DNA of 64,000 nucleotides. Origin: Ophioderma brevispina. Taxonomy: Eukaryota > Echinodermata > Ophiuroidea > Amphilepidida > Ophiodermatidae. The position numbers and the translations under genes are program-made. Position 1 is the first letter of the stretch; each line of letters opens with the position of its first letter. The notes under the pieces were generated by a model that was not told the origin of the DNA, made no database searches, and was given only the letters and a program-made list of their open reading frames with translations. Where the stretch lies: NCBI GenBank assembly GCA_023653785.1, contig JAMKCH010002859.1, positions 59,139 to 123,138 on the forward strand, given 5' to 3'. This document shows, one piece after another, positions 12,022 through 23,243 of the stretch.

Positions 12022-13474
12022 TAGAGCCCTGCGGGGTACCCCGAATCCCCGAAATTTCCCGGACCCGACCGGACCGGACCGAAAGCGGGTCGTGGTATCC
12101 TTTTAGCACAATTTTCCCGTCCGGTCCGGGGTCATTTGGACGGGTCGGGTAGGGTCGGGGCTATGTGGCTTTCGGTCCGGGGAAATAATTTGAAGCTGTT
12201 AGAAAATCAGAGCAACAGTTATGAAAATGTTTATCTGGGATTGTCCTGGTTTCATCCTTTTAACGCAGACACTTAAAACCACATACACTGCATGTTCTGG
12301 GATTTGAATTACAAATTGACGGGGGGGGGGGGGGTGCTGCCAGAGCTCTGAAACCATACCCATTTCTAAGGATTTTTTTACTTTGAAAAACGGCTGATTT
12401 TAAACATTTTTGGCATTTTTTTCTAAAATCAGGACCCATTTCTAAGGCTTTTTCTGTTTAGACCATTTTTGGAAAAATGGACCCATATCTAAGGATTGTC
12501 TCGATAAAACGACCCATAGACCTATCAGCTTGGGATTTTGGCTTGAAAAATGGACCCATGTCTAGGGATTTTCTGCGAAAAACTAACCCATTTGGGCAGC
12601 ACCTCCCCGTATAACTTATACACGGAAGTACACGGTAGGTGTGCCTCCCAGATTTCAAAAATTGAGGCTCCGGAGCTGATTTGAGGCCCCAAAAAATGGG
12701 GTCTCCGGAACTAGGTTTTCCAAAAATTTCAGAAAATGAGCTGTGATTTCCCTCAATTTCCAGCTACTTTTTGAGGTTTTTCGTAGAAAATTTGGTAGGA
12801 AATGGCTATGGACATGAATAATAGGGTCTCTGGAACTGAAATGATCCTAAAATGGGGATCTCCGGAACTAAAAAAGAGCCTGAAAATGAGGGTCTTATAG
12901 GCGGCACATACCCGTATTTCATCCCAATGTGAGAACCCCCGGGACGGGCGCATACTTCCCGACCAATTACAAATCGCGTGACAGCGATTATATAGTGCGC
13001 CCTTCACGACAACTGCACCTTGTTTAATTTCATTATGAAAACAATAAGTTCATCCGTCACATCACATTTCACATTCACTGATATAGTCCTAACATTTACA
13101 ACAAGATTTTTGTCAATTATTATACTTCGGATTTCGGAAAAGGTAAAATTTGACCAAGATTGGCAATGACGCAAGTTTTTTAACATAACATAAATACATG
13201 TACCAAGTAACGCGGTAACACCACGGCAATTGAATCTGAAAATTCATGTGTTAAAAGTTCACAACTTCACAGTTCACACGCACTCGCTCTACCGGGGAAT
13301 TGACTTGAGCATTCGGTCCTTTCTATAAAAGAGGCGGTCCGGTCCATGAAAAAAGCTAGCCGGTCCGGGTCGGGCGGGTTTGCCCTTAAATTATCTGGTC
13401 GGGGCGGGGTGGGGACGGATGCAACGGGGTAGTTCGGGCTCGGGGTGAAAAAAATCTTGCCCCGCAGGGCTCTA
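12022..13474. mobile_element. Non-autonomous hAT-like element with perfect 8-bp target duplication (1453 bp)
   Basis: The left end TAGAGCCCTGCGGGG and the right end CCCCGCAGGGCTCTA are perfect 15-bp inverted repeats. ACTCAAGC flanks both sides (12014-12021 and 13475-13482), a perfect 8-bp target duplication as expected for hAT elements. Just inside both ends lie diverged GC-rich CCGGACCGGACC/CGGGTCGGG repeats. The centre, about 12320-12960, has a poly-G run and several imperfect repeats around 'GACCCAT.TCTAAGGATTTT', probably another inserted repeat. No transposase frame is present. Confidence 0.88.
12385..12600. repeat. Short imperfect tandem repeats around 'GACCCATNTCTAAGGATT'
   Basis: Four or five degenerate units of about 40-60 bp carry GGACCCAT-x-TCTAAGG followed by a T-rich spacer and a GGAAAAATGG-like block. 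They lie inside the hAT-like element 12022-13474 and probably belong to a separate older repeat nested there. Confidence 0.5.
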
Positions 13475-13482
13475 ACTCAAGC

Positions 13483-15279
13483 TCTCAGTGTTAGCATGTT
13501 AGTAGATAAGTCATGACCTGGGATATAGCTGTCTAATAATAAATACTTTTGCAGGAAAGAATTTTTCATTGTGCCACCAATGAATTTGGCAGCTTGGCCA
13601 ATGCCAGTGCTGGCATGCTGGCACAATCAATGCCATTGGAATAAATTGCATGTTGAACCTGAAGGATGTGGTGCAGAATACTAAATTCATCCCCTTTTGC
13701 AACATATCAAACTCTCTTTACAGAATACAATAGAATGCATATTTTATCATTTATGCCTAGTCTCATGATTCTAGCACCTTCTGATCTTTCGTTGGTGTTA
13801 TGAGCAAATGTTCGTATCACAATCTCTCATATATATTGGACCACTGTACTGTAATTTCTGTCCATTTACGGACAGAAAATACAAAATTGCGAATTTCTTG
13901 CAGAAACAATTGAATTTGCACGGTAGATTGGGCACACGTACTTAGCCCGACGGTTCAGATGATACAAAAATCTGAACTTTTTTGAGGTAAGTCGGGGGGA
14001 CGAGGCTGTGGATCATGAAATGCCCCTTTAACTTGTGCAAAGATCATGAAATAGTTTAAAACCTAGAGATTCCAAGAAAAGAAGGAGCATTCTAATTTAC
14101 AGTCTGATTAATAATTTGTTGGACAAAATCGAACACACGTGAGCGTGGGCTGCGTGAGGAGGAGCATCGCACCTTGTTTCGCGATGCGTAATTAAGAATG
14201 CACCAAACCTCCGCGGAGCTTGTTGCGCTTACATGAGGTGAGCGTATCTCCTGTCCAAGTAATTTTTGCCCATTGGATACACGCTTTATTCCGTCATGCA
14301 CTGCAATCACGGTGACATAACGGAATAAAGCGTTGTAATCAATGGGCAAAATTAAGGTGACGCGCAGCGCAGCTGGGGAGAGAAACGGCAAAAAGCCTAT
14401 CACATGCACTTTATTCCGTCAAGGCTGTGAATTCGGACTGGGAAGCAGGCAAAGTGGGTGTAGTAAATATACCACCCGGAATTTGGAGAGTTGCTATACG
14501 GGAAAAGGATTTCTTTTGAGATGAAAGAATGGTGTATAAGAGTTATGTGAGATCAGTTCGAGGAGTAGGTGACCAAAGAGGACATGGAAGATCAGTGGAG
14601 GAAGAGTAGGGTGATGATGGAGGGGAGAAGCACTGAATTGGGTACGTTTGAAGGGCAGGTAAAGGCAGTGCAGTTGTGTGAGTGTGGTTTTAAATCATTC
14701 CAATTTAAACTTTGGCTTCACGGCTGTTTAATTACTTTTGCTGTTATTTGCGGTTAATCACACTAAGATTAGGGTACACCAGTGTTGTCAGTAATGTGTC
14801 CGTCCAAATTGCAAATTTTTCCTAAAGCTAGGGATTCATCCGTCCAAAAAAATTGTAGCTTTATCAGTCAAAAAACAAAAAGAGGTTACCAAGTCTGAAT
14901 GTACAGAACAAGTCACTAGTCCAATCCTAACCTGTTATTTTGGACTGACACAGTTTGGAATGAAGAAGTTTCGGAATGAAGACATTTTGGACTGATGACG
15001 ATTCGGACTGATGTGAGGGAACACATTTATTCCACCACAAAGAACAGAAAAGTAGTGGGCACATTTATAGCCATTCAAAGAATGGGTAGCAGTTTCCATG
15101 GTACACATTTTTCTCTTTTTGATAAACAGTGACGATGGATGGTCCCATTCATAAATGAAGATTATTCAGAGAGTCTGACCAGTTGCAACTTGTGACAAAC
15201 TGGAAACTGAAGCCAGACTTCATCATTAATCTGAAAGGAAGGTGTGGCATTGAGTAGTATACGCATGGAGGAGTAAAAT
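13483..15279. other. Mostly unassigned stretch with one hairpin
   Basis: No exon or RNA gene is supported. At 14266-14350 an inverted repeat is visible: a TTTTGCCCATTG..ACGCTTTATTCCGT arm pairs with ACGGAATAAAGCG..CAATGGGCAAAA, a possible small foldback element of about 85-95 bp. CGGAATAAAGCGT also occurs near 46514, so this may be a dispersed family. Confidence 0.4.
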
Positions 15280-15686
15280 GGGGAGTTTCGTAACCTGACC
15301 CATCTGCCACACTTTACTTTTTGACACACTTAGAATTTGCCGAAACCTTTTAATGGATATAAACATGTGCGTTATTCGTGAAGCGGTTTCCCAACTGCAT
15401 AAGTGTGTCAGAAAAAGTGCTGTCAGATGGAGTCAGGTAGAGAAGATCAGTAAGCTTCCCACAATGCATTGCTCCATTGGACAGTTTTTGTACAGGTAGT
15501 CATTAGTCAGTGAATCGTTAGAGATGTGAAACACTCTTAACATGCAAAGTTTGTGATCAGTACTGTAAATTAGCCATGTTTCATCACTAACGATTCACAT
15601 CAATACATGTACAAAAACCTCCATTGGAAGCAATGCATGTTGGGAAGCTACTGAAATCTTCTCTTGGTCAGGTTATGGAAATACCC
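15280..15686. mobile_element. Palindromic MITE family P, copy 1, with a nested palindrome
   Basis: The outer arms are GGGGAGTTTCGTAACCTGAC at 15280 and its diverged reverse complement GTCAGGTTATGGAAATACCC ending at 15686; the GACACACTTA/TAAGTGTGTCAG motifs form an inner pair. Three more copies lie at 20494-20597, 27822-27940 and 30330-30495. In this copy the right arm is split by an inserted palindrome of about 225 bp. Confidence 0.7.
15440..15664. mobile_element. Nested palindromic insert (about 225 bp)
   Basis: Arms AGAAGATCAGTAAGCTTCCC and its reverse complement (GGGAAGCTACTGAAATCTTC) face each other. Inward pairs include CAATGCATTGCTCCATTGGA with TCCATTGGAAGCAATGCATG, and GTGAATCGTTA with TAACGATTCAC. 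The near-identical flanks GTCAGGTA and GTCAGGTT may be an 8-bp target duplication. No coding capacity. Confidence 0.65.
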
Positions 15687-15876
15687 AGTAAAATATTGCA
15701 CTTCATTAAAACAGGGGTGGTAAAGTAGAATTCCCTTTGATGGGCACTTTTTCTGTTTTTAGTTGGTCTTCTGAAGAAAACCACAAATTTGGGTTATTTA
15801 TTGAATGATTGTATGTAACTTGGGGGAAGGAGGAAAAAAGCTGAAGCGGTCTCAACTGGTAGATTTTGGGCAAACT

Positions 15877-16061
15877 AGATGCAAAGAGCTAATATTAATA
15901 TGCAAAAAATCAGCGTAATTGCATTAATTTTGAAACGGTACATCGGATACGCAAAAATTCCTTCACTGCAATAAAGCCTATCATTGGTGCAAATGCTTTT
16001 TGAAATTTGCACGTATGTGATGTATGCGCCGGAGGTATTATGCAAATGAGCTAATGAAATG
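15877..16061. repeat. AT-rich leader unit, second locus
   Basis: This repeats the block order seen at 1-420: a GCTAAT..TAATATGCAAA block, TTTTGAAACGGTACATCGGA, AAAATTCCTTCACTGCA and AAATGAGCTAATGAAAT. It then runs directly into the G-rich array, as at the left end of the window. Confidence 0.7.
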
Positions 16062-18095
16062 TGCTAGGTGGGGTGTGGGGAGGGGTGGTGAGAAGAACGA
16101 AGACGAAGCTGCATGTGTGGGGGAGAGGAGGGGATGAGGGAGATGGGGATAGGGGGGGGAGAGAGGGGGGGTTGGGGGGAGAGGTGGAGTGGTGTGGGGG
16201 GGGTGGGTGGGGGGAGGGGGAGGGTGGTGGGGGCATGGGAGGGGAGGGATGGGCAGGAGTGGGGGTGCGGAGGGTGGGGAGGGGATGGGGGGGTGGGGAA
16301 GGGGTGGGTTGTGGGGGGGGAGGGGGATGAGTGAGGTATGGGCGGTGGGGGAGGGGGAGTGGGGAGGGGGGTGGGTGTGTGGGAGGGATGGGTGGTGGTG
16401 GGGAGGGGGTTTGTGGGTTGGGGATGGGGGGGGGGGGGGCAGGGGTGGTGGGAGTGAGGAGGGTGTGGGTGGTTGGGGTGGGGTGGGGAGGGGGAGGGGG
16501 GTTGGGGAGGGGGGTTGGGGAGGGGGTTAGGGGAGGGGGGAGGGAGGGGGGTGGTGGGTGGTTTTTTTGTGTGTGTGGTGTGATGGGTGTCGGGTGGTGT
16601 GTGGGGGTGGCGGTGTGGGGGAGGGGTGGGTGTGGTTAGGGAGGGGGGTGGGAGTGTGTGGGGGAGGGGATGGTGGGGGGTTAGGAGGGGTGGATGGGTT
16701 GGGGTGTTGCGGGGGGGATTTGGGGTTGGGAAGAGGATGGGGGGTTGGGGGAGGGTGGGATAGGGTTAGGGAGGGTGGGTGTGGTGGGGTGGGGGATGGG
16801 GGATTAGGGTGGGGGATGGGGGTGTTGGGGAGGGGTGGTGGATGTTGTGTCTGGGAGGGGTGGGTGTGTGGGAGGGGGTTGGGGTTGTTGGAGGGGTGGG
16901 TGTGTTGGGGAGGGGTGGGTTTTTATTTTTTGTGTTGGGTGATGGGGTTGTAATGTTAAAATGTGGGGAGGGGGGATGGGGTGTTGTGGAGGGGGATGGG
17001 GTGGTTGTAGGGAGGGAGGGGTGTGGAAAGGAGGGGGTAGGGTAGGTATTGGGGTGGGGTTGGGGGTATTGGGAAGGGGAGGAGGGGTGGGATGGATTGT
17101 AGGGAAGGGGGTGGGGGTGTTGGGGGGGGATGGTGTGGGGGAAGAGGATGGGGTTGTTGGGGAAGGGTAGGGTGTTGGGGAGGGGGTGGGGTGTGTTGGG
17201 AGGGGTGGTGTGTTGGGGAGGGGTGGGGAGGTGTTGGGGAGGGGGGGGTGGGGAGGGGTTGGAGGTGTTGGGCGATGGGAGTGGGTGTGGGAGGGTGGGG
17301 TGTGGGGAGGGGGGGATGGGGGTGGATGTTTGGGGTGTGGGGAGGGGTGATGTTGGGGTGTGGGGGAGAGGGGGATGTTGGGTGTTGGGGAGGGGGGGAT
17401 GTTGGGGTGGTGGGGAGGGGTGGAGTTTGGGCGTGTGGGTGGGGATGGGGTGTGGGAAGCGGATGGGGTGTTGGGGAGGGGGGGAGGATGGGGTGTGGGA
17501 GGGGCAAGGGGGTGTTGGGTTTTTCTCTTTTCTTACACTCAGAGGGGAAGGGGTGTTGGGGAGGGTGATGGAGGTGTTGGGGAGGGTGATGGCGGTGTTG
17601 GGAAGTGGGGTGTTGGGAGTGGTGGGTGGGGGTGTTGGGGAGGGTGTGGGTGGGGGTTAGTTGGGGAGGGGTGGGGGGTCGGTGGTGGGAAGGCGCGGGG
17701 GTTGTGTGGGAAGGCGGGGGGGTTGTGTGTTGGGGAGGGGTGGATGTGGGGGTTGGGGGTTAGGGGTGGGTGTTTGTTGGGAGTGGGAAGGGAGGGGTGT
17801 GGGGAGGGAGGAGTGTTGGGGAGGAAAATCTTGGGAGGGGTGGGGTGTTGGGGAGGGTGGGTTGGATAGGGTGTTTAGGGAGGGATGGGGTGTTGGAGGG
17901 GTGGTGGTTTGGGGAGGGGAGGGTGCCATTGTGTTGGGGAGGGGGAGGGTTGTGTTGGGGAGGGTGAGGGGTGGGGGGGATGGGGTGTTGGGGAGGGGGA
18001 TGGGGTGTGGGGGGGGTGAGGGGGTATGGGGAGGGGGGGTTTTTGTTGGGAGGGGAAGGGTGGAGTGTTGGGAAGGGGGTGGGGTGTTGGGGAAG
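16062..18095. repeat. G-rich low-complexity array 2 (2 kb)
   Basis: About 2 kb of G-rich + strand with irregular units of roughly 13-17 bp built from TGTTGGGGAGGGG, GATGGGG and GTGTGGG. A short T-rich interruption lies at about 17520-17540. Cytosine is very rare on the + strand. All long frames are compositional. The array ends about 300 bp before the first recognised AK9 exon, so it lies inside the gene or just upstream of a broken gene. Confidence 0.92.
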
Positions 18096-18398
18096 CGGGA
18101 TATTCTGCAATCCTCCATGTATCTGCTTGCACACCTTTTGGAGACCCTGTATCATTTTACAGTTGCAATCTGGTGTGCCTTGCTCTTGTCTTACAGCTAT
18201 GGCGCGAAAGCAAGCGCGCGACTTGTGGTTAGGAGAACCGCCTTCCTAGAATAAGCTTTTCTCAAAAGACCTCAAAAGAACCAACAGAAAAACAAAAAAG
18301 TACCAGAATTTGCAAAATGCACTTTTGTAAGTTAGTACTGATTCAATGATTATTAGCACTTGTTATTTCAATGTGACTGTTAAATCTTATCTATTCAG

Positions 18399-18594
18399 AT
18401 TCCAGACAATCGACTTGAAAGACGGAGGGTTAAACCAGAGAGTCGACCCCAATACTAATTTGTTGTACACAAGAGAGGTGTGGAACCCAGACAAACCACG
18501 GAAGGAAACCAAAGAGGGAAGGGGCAGGAGAGAGGAGCGAAGAAGAGGAGGAGGAAGAGGAGGAACTTCCAGAGCGGGGATGGGAGAGAAGAGG
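18399..18594 (+). CDS. AK9: AK9 internal exon a: LID-like segment and acidic linker
   Basis: The exon follows a CTATTCAG acceptor. It first reads IPDNRLERRRV in one frame, then NQRVDPNTNLLYTREVWNP in the next, then an eight- or nine-residue glutamate run (EEEEEEEELPE) in the third. The block R-V-D-P-x-T-x3-Y-T matches the LID region of adenylate kinases (R-x-[D/H]-P-x-[ST]-G-x-x-Y). The first shift falls at GTTAAACC (about 18429-18436) and the second near the AAAGAGGGAAGGGG run (about 18511-18523). The donor GTGATG at 18595 is in phase 0 with the middle frame, matching the next exon. The exon is G-rich and directly follows the G array, so indel errors are plausible. The exact start is uncertain (a second AG lies at 18402-18404). 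Confidence 0.65.
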
Positions 18595-20037
18595 GTGATG
18601 TATCTGTTGCTTACGTTTAGTTAGCTAAGAGGATGAGTTTATCAAAGAAAAAATATCACACATATTGAAATGAATCCTACTATAGTCACTTGGGAAAGCG
18701 TTCCATATATACCTCCTTAAACTTCTACAGGAAACAGTTTTTTTTTATTGATGGGCCGTAAAAAACAATACCCTAAAAGCCCCATAGTCTTGTTCAAGAT
18801 GCTAGGCATTACCTTTTCGAGGTACTCCTCCGTCATTGTAGTGCCCCCCCCAAAAAGCCTTAGCTAAGCCCATGGCCAAACTCTACACCTGGGATATCCC
18901 TCCCCCAATATGAATCAGAAATTTACCCCAGGGCATACGGCATGCCATGCAAAAAGCCCCTCCTCCCCACCACCTACCCACCCACTCCAGGGCCGTAGGC
19001 CGGTGCCTGCAAAACCGTAATGAAAACATGGTTTCAGAAAATGTTTCATACCATATTTGTGCACGGGAATCACTCCCCCCCCTACGAATTTCTACCGTTC
19101 ACAAGTCAATACCACACACGAATCTCCTTCCTAGAAAATTTGCTAACTCCACCAAGCGCTCACAGCGAGGCGGAGCCAAGGTCTTGTTCGTTCTGTATTT
19201 AATACAATATGATGGTCCTACCCACTTGCATAACTGCCCAGTACAAATGACACACAATAGATCGTACTCATTGGGCAACAACGTCGCCCGTACATGTCAG
19301 TAAGGAATAGAGCATCAGTGATAGCAACCCCCCCACCCCCCACCCCCGCGTAGAAATTTTCACAATCACAAAAAAAAATTCTTGTACCGGCAGTACAATC
19401 TGTACAAGACTGTCTGACTGAGCTGGCGAGCTAAACCGCAGACAACTGTGCCGGAATCGGGATACTAACAATAGCTATGGCTATGATTTCAACTGTTAAG
19501 TATAACAATGCGTTTGGTCAAATTAATATTGTTTTACGGTAGTTCGCTGGTGATATAATTCAGATTCAGACTACCTTGAACAAGGCTATAAAGTCCAAGA
19601 TTTACTTCCAGTCGCAGCGAGCGATTTCTGCGCTTGAGCATGCGTAACACTTGATCTTGGGTTAGAATCTGGGATTGGTCACACCAATTGCTCAATGCGA
19701 CTGGAAGTATATCATGGGCTTACCCTAAGGCCAAAACTTCGAAGAAGAATACATGTGAAACTGTTGCCATCACTAACACTTGAAAACAATTTGGATGTTT
19801 ACATTGTTTGTGAATTTCAGTCAGGAGCCGTACATTATTCTGACTACAAGCTGGTGGCAGTGATATTACTGCCACAATTTCTTATACACTTTTCATGCTT
19901 TTTGGCAGATGTTGAGAAGCACATGGTCAGAAATTTAAACAAATCTCATTTTGTTGAAAGATCTTCAGGGACAGAGGCAAATTTCTACTAATCCAAGTAA
20001 TTTGAATTAGTTCTTCTTGTGTATGACCTTCCTTCAG

Positions 20038-20166
20038 GTTGAGGAGGAGAAGATAGAATTAAGTTTTGAGGTGGTGGAACGTCTTGTGAGGAGACCAGAA
20101 GATCTGGAGCAGCAGGCAGCTGCAGATATCAAGAGTTTTAAAGATAAATTGCTACGCATGTTTGAG
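20038..20166 (+). CDS. AK9: AK9 internal exon b: helical linker
   Basis: Forty-three codons in phase 0 between a CCTTCAG acceptor and a GTATGT donor. The peptide reads VEEEKIELSFEVVERLVRRP and then EDLEQQAAADIKSFKDKLLR. In AK9 relatives an 'R-P-E-D' block followed by a helix leads into the MADHD block, which is exactly what the next exon supplies. Charged and helix-forming; no catalytic residues are expected here. Confidence 0.85.
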
Positions 20167-20493
20167 GTATGTAAAAGGTGGACTGATTTGTGATGCCTGT
20201 GGCACCTTACATTCAAATCATGTGAAATTGTTTTAAAAGACCCCTCCCCATGTAATTGCAATGATTGCATTTTTTTAAAGATTTGATAGGATTACAAGAA
20301 TTGTGGTGATTCTAGATTGTCCAGAATATGCTATGTAAGTTACATTCTATTGAATATAATGCATAATTTAAAAGAAAAATTATTCTTTAGCTCACAGGTC
20401 AGTCTGGCAAATTAACTCGAGTTATAATATCTCAACAAAATCAAACGTCCATTAACAAAATCGGTGTAAAATCTGAGATAGAGAAAAATTATA

Positions 20494-20597
20494 GGGGAGT
20501 TTCCATAACCTGACCAATCTGACACACTTTTTTTTTCCGAATTCTTAAGTGTGTCAGAAAAAAGTGTGTCAGATGGGTCAGTTTACAGAAACTCCCG
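20494..20597. mobile_element. Palindromic MITE family P, copy 2
   Basis: A short foldback in the AK9 intron between exons b and c. Arms GGGGAGTTTCCATAACCTGA and its reverse complement enclose a second pair, TCTGACACACTTTTTT with AAAAAAGTGTGTCAGA, with almost no loop. It has lost the middle part seen in copy 4. Confidence 0.8.
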
Positions 20598-20716
20598 AAA
20601 AATAGTACAAAAATCCATAGAATTGGTATTTTGTTAGATTTGATCTTCCAAGAGTTCAGTTATTCACTGTTAAAAATATTGAAATTCCTGTTCATTTCAA
20701 ATGGGTATAGTATCAC

Positions 20717-21020
20717 GTGTGGTCCAGTGGATGAGCGCTCGTCCCGCACATACAAAGGTCTGGGGTTCGAGTCCCACTGACGCCCACAGGTTTGTTGTTG
20801 CCCTTGAGTATAAGGAACTTTACCCTTAATACTCCTCTCCACCAGGTGTTAATAAATGGGTACCAGCATATCAATGAGGGAAAGTAACAGACTCGGTGTG
20901 CGGGAGGATGGTGGCGAACCCCCCCCCCCCACCCAGCAAACATAATACGGAGGAGTCTGGCCCAAAGCTAAGGAAAGAGAGATGGGCCACTCCGCGCGCG
21001 AGCTGCTTGGCACGAGACTT
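20717..21020 (+). mobile_element. tRNA-derived SINE, family S1, near full length
   Basis: The head has an A-box-like GTGGTCCAGTGGATGAGCG and a B box GGTTCGAGTCC at 20764-20774, as in RNA polymerase III-transcribed SINEs derived from tRNA. The body continues through AATAAATGGGTACCAGCATA and a C run to GGCCACTCCGCGCGCGAGC and a short T run. A second copy of this family is split at 55885-56036 and 59673-59822. It lies in the AK9 intron b-c, in the gene's orientation. No tRNA function is expected. Confidence 0.75.
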
Positions 21021-21136
21021 TTTTTTTTTATCACAAAATAATGAGCAAAATTTAAAACAAGAAACTTTGAATTGTTGTCTCACAGTCTGGTTATAGTACC
21101 AAACTGTTGTATGGCTTGTTACCTCTATATTCCTAG

Positions 21137-21453
21137 GACTACATGGCCGACCACGACCAGCAATACCTCATAGAACTTGACGCCAACAAATCATCCGGTG
21201 TCCTTTACAAAGAGACCATGATGAGGCTCAATACCTTCGTCCTCCGTCGGGCAGCTGTCCCCCTCCGTCTCCAAAATCAAGATGAAGAAGAGATCCCGGA
21301 GGATATCGAGACGGAAGAACTAATGAGGACATTGGCAGGAAATTCTATGGTGGCACCAAGGTACAGGTGGAGACGGTCAAAATGGGGCAGAGCATGTCCA
21401 GTGGAATTGCAGCGGGGGAATGTGGTGAACGGCAAGCCGGAATTTGCAGTAGG
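21137..21453 (+). CDS. AK9: AK9 internal exon c: conserved MADHD block and inter-domain region
   Basis: The exon begins after a TTCCTAG acceptor with DYMADHDQQYLIELDANKSS and ends before a GTATGT donor in phase 2. The middle has an acidic piece (DEEEIPEDIETEEL) and then YRWRRSKWGRACPVELQRGN and VVNGKPEFAVG. The last block continues without a break into exon d (FAV-G-FLDKIYVMSG), confirming the splice. 105 codons plus two bases. These blocks are characteristic of AK9 and are the main basis for the gene call. Confidence 0.92.
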
Positions 21454-22013
21454 GTATGTGAACTACATGAAACCTTAAAGCAATAACAGCACATTTGAAG
21501 AATGCCCCCAATTTTCCAAAAAGATTGAGATTTTTGAACAGTTACATTGGTAATTGGCTAGTAAGCTATACCTGTGGCCACCAGTTTTACCCAATTAGAT
21601 CATAATTTGTATGTTATAGTGCCTTCTATTGCCTAATCTCCATAGAGATCTGTGTAAAACCAAAAAAAAATCATGGTTTATCATCAAAATCATGCAAAGA
21701 AATTTGGTTAAATTTGCACAGAATGTGTCTAGTGGAAAAAAATAATCCAAATCGGTTGTCAAAACTGTGTCGTTATTGATATTATGTGATTTATTCTGGT
21801 TTTGTCATATAAAATAGACCGCTCTGTGTTAACCATTATGGTACAATTTAATAGGCTTCTCTTAAAAAAAACAGGGTAAGTCACCTCTCAATATTATAGA
21901 CTGCATGGTGTACTTATCTCATAATTATAGTCGCCCATTGAAATTTCTGTCAATAACGTTGTGACAATGTAAAGATGGCAAAGCTCTCCTCAAATGACTG
22001 TTCATATTTTTAG

Positions 22014-22194
22014 GTTCTTGGATAAGATCTACGTCATGTCTGGTCCCGAGCAGATGGAGCTGTTCCTCAAGAACCCTCGTCCCTACCTCATCAGTCCGCA
22101 GCCAAGACCGCCTTGTAAACTCTGTGTGACGGGACCACCACTGTCAGGGAAGACAACAGTGGCTTATTTGCTGGCGCAGAAGTTCAATGCAAGG
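22014..22194 (+). CDS. AK9: AK9 internal exon d: start of a kinase domain with P-loop
   Basis: The exon follows a TTTTTAG acceptor and completes a glycine codon from exon c. It reads FLDKIYVMSGPEQMELFLKN, then PRPYLISPQPRPPCKLCVTG, then PPLSGKTTVAYLLAQKFNAR. GPPLSGKT is the Walker A P-loop (G-x4-GK[ST]), with every key residue present, so the phosphate-binding site is intact. The donor is GTAAGG in phase 0. The next exon opens with VLDLNVL, the expected strand after the first helix of a nucleotide-kinase fold. Confidence 0.93.
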
Positions 22195-22489
22195 GTAAGG
22201 AGGATATTTGGCAAAATTTGCGATTACAATTTGTAACTCACTGTAATTTATTTAGTTTAAAATGCATCCTTGTTCAAAGTGTTTGTGAAATGTTAAAAGT
22301 TAATAGGTGAAATATGGAGGGATGAATTTCATTTATCAGCCCAGAAATTAAAATCTGGGTTTTGTACAATTTCTTGGTAAACCAGAAAAACATTTAATGT
22401 TAGCACATGGTTTGCAGTGCTGGTTCTAACCCACCCCAGGCGCATAACAGGGGTCAGGGGATGCTGACAATATTTACACATTACAAACA

Positions 22490-22720
22490 TTCAACTTCAA
22501 TCACACTTTTCTGATGTTCCTACTTCCCTCCCTTTTTCCCTCTCTCCCTCTTTTCCCTTGCTCTCTCTCTTTTCCTTCCTCCCTTACCTCTCTCTCTTTC
22601 CTCCTCCCATTCTGGCATTGATTTACCCCAACTTTTCCAGTTTACTGGTAGTGGAGCTGAATTCCAAGGACCGATGAATCTGCAAAATGTGCCACCCTCC
22701 CACATGTATTCTACTGGCAC
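22490..22720. repeat. Pyrimidine-rich simple sequence
   Basis: A CT-rich stretch at about 22520-22610 built from CCCTCTCTCCCTCTTTT-like motifs, in the intron between AK9 exons d and e. Open frames across it are compositional. Confidence 0.7.
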
Positions 22721-23243
22721 ACCCTTTTTATTTTAAACCCACCCATATCAAAACCCCCTTTCTTTAAAATGTAAAGTTATAACCCACCCTAAGCCTTTTT
22801 GCTTTTGCAAGTGAAACAACAAACCTTTTTCCCATCTTTATCTGCTGCTATTATTTTGATATGATTGCAACATTGCAATTTTTGAACTTACTTCATCCAT
22901 TCTATTTTCAATGCGCATTAATATTGTATACTCAACACGTACACTTCATATGTGTCCTAACACACATCGTGTACCTCTCACTTCCAGAATTAGAACTAGA
23001 GACCATGTTATTGCAAGTAGTTTTGATGTAATCACGCTGAGTAAATACTCCAGTGGAGTTAATACTCAAGTGAAATACATGCCTATATTTGTGCTAGTAA
23101 AATTTTAAAAATTTGAACAAATTGATTTTAGAGAAAATTTATGAGAAAATTATAGGAGTGGGTGGGCACTATGTTGAGTCTTGAGTATTTTCTGATACCA
23201 CTGATTTTGTTTCAATTTTTGTTTGTACTTTCCCTCGCCACAG

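Noticed and set aside
16051..18255. Many overlapping 60-197-codon frames
   Set aside because: The same compositional effect in the second G-rich array, in all frames at once.
19602..19708. Small inverted repeat CTTCCAGTCGCA/TGCGACTGGAAG
   Set aside because: The 12-bp arms are exact, but no second copy or target duplication was seen; too little to call an element.
20764..20774. tRNA gene
   Set aside because: The B box and an A-box-like sequence are present, but a tRNA cloverleaf could not be completed, and a long body shared with another locus follows, so it is a SINE.
22520..22720. Basic/acidic frame on the minus strand
   Set aside because: Produced by a CT-rich simple sequence inside an AK9 intron.
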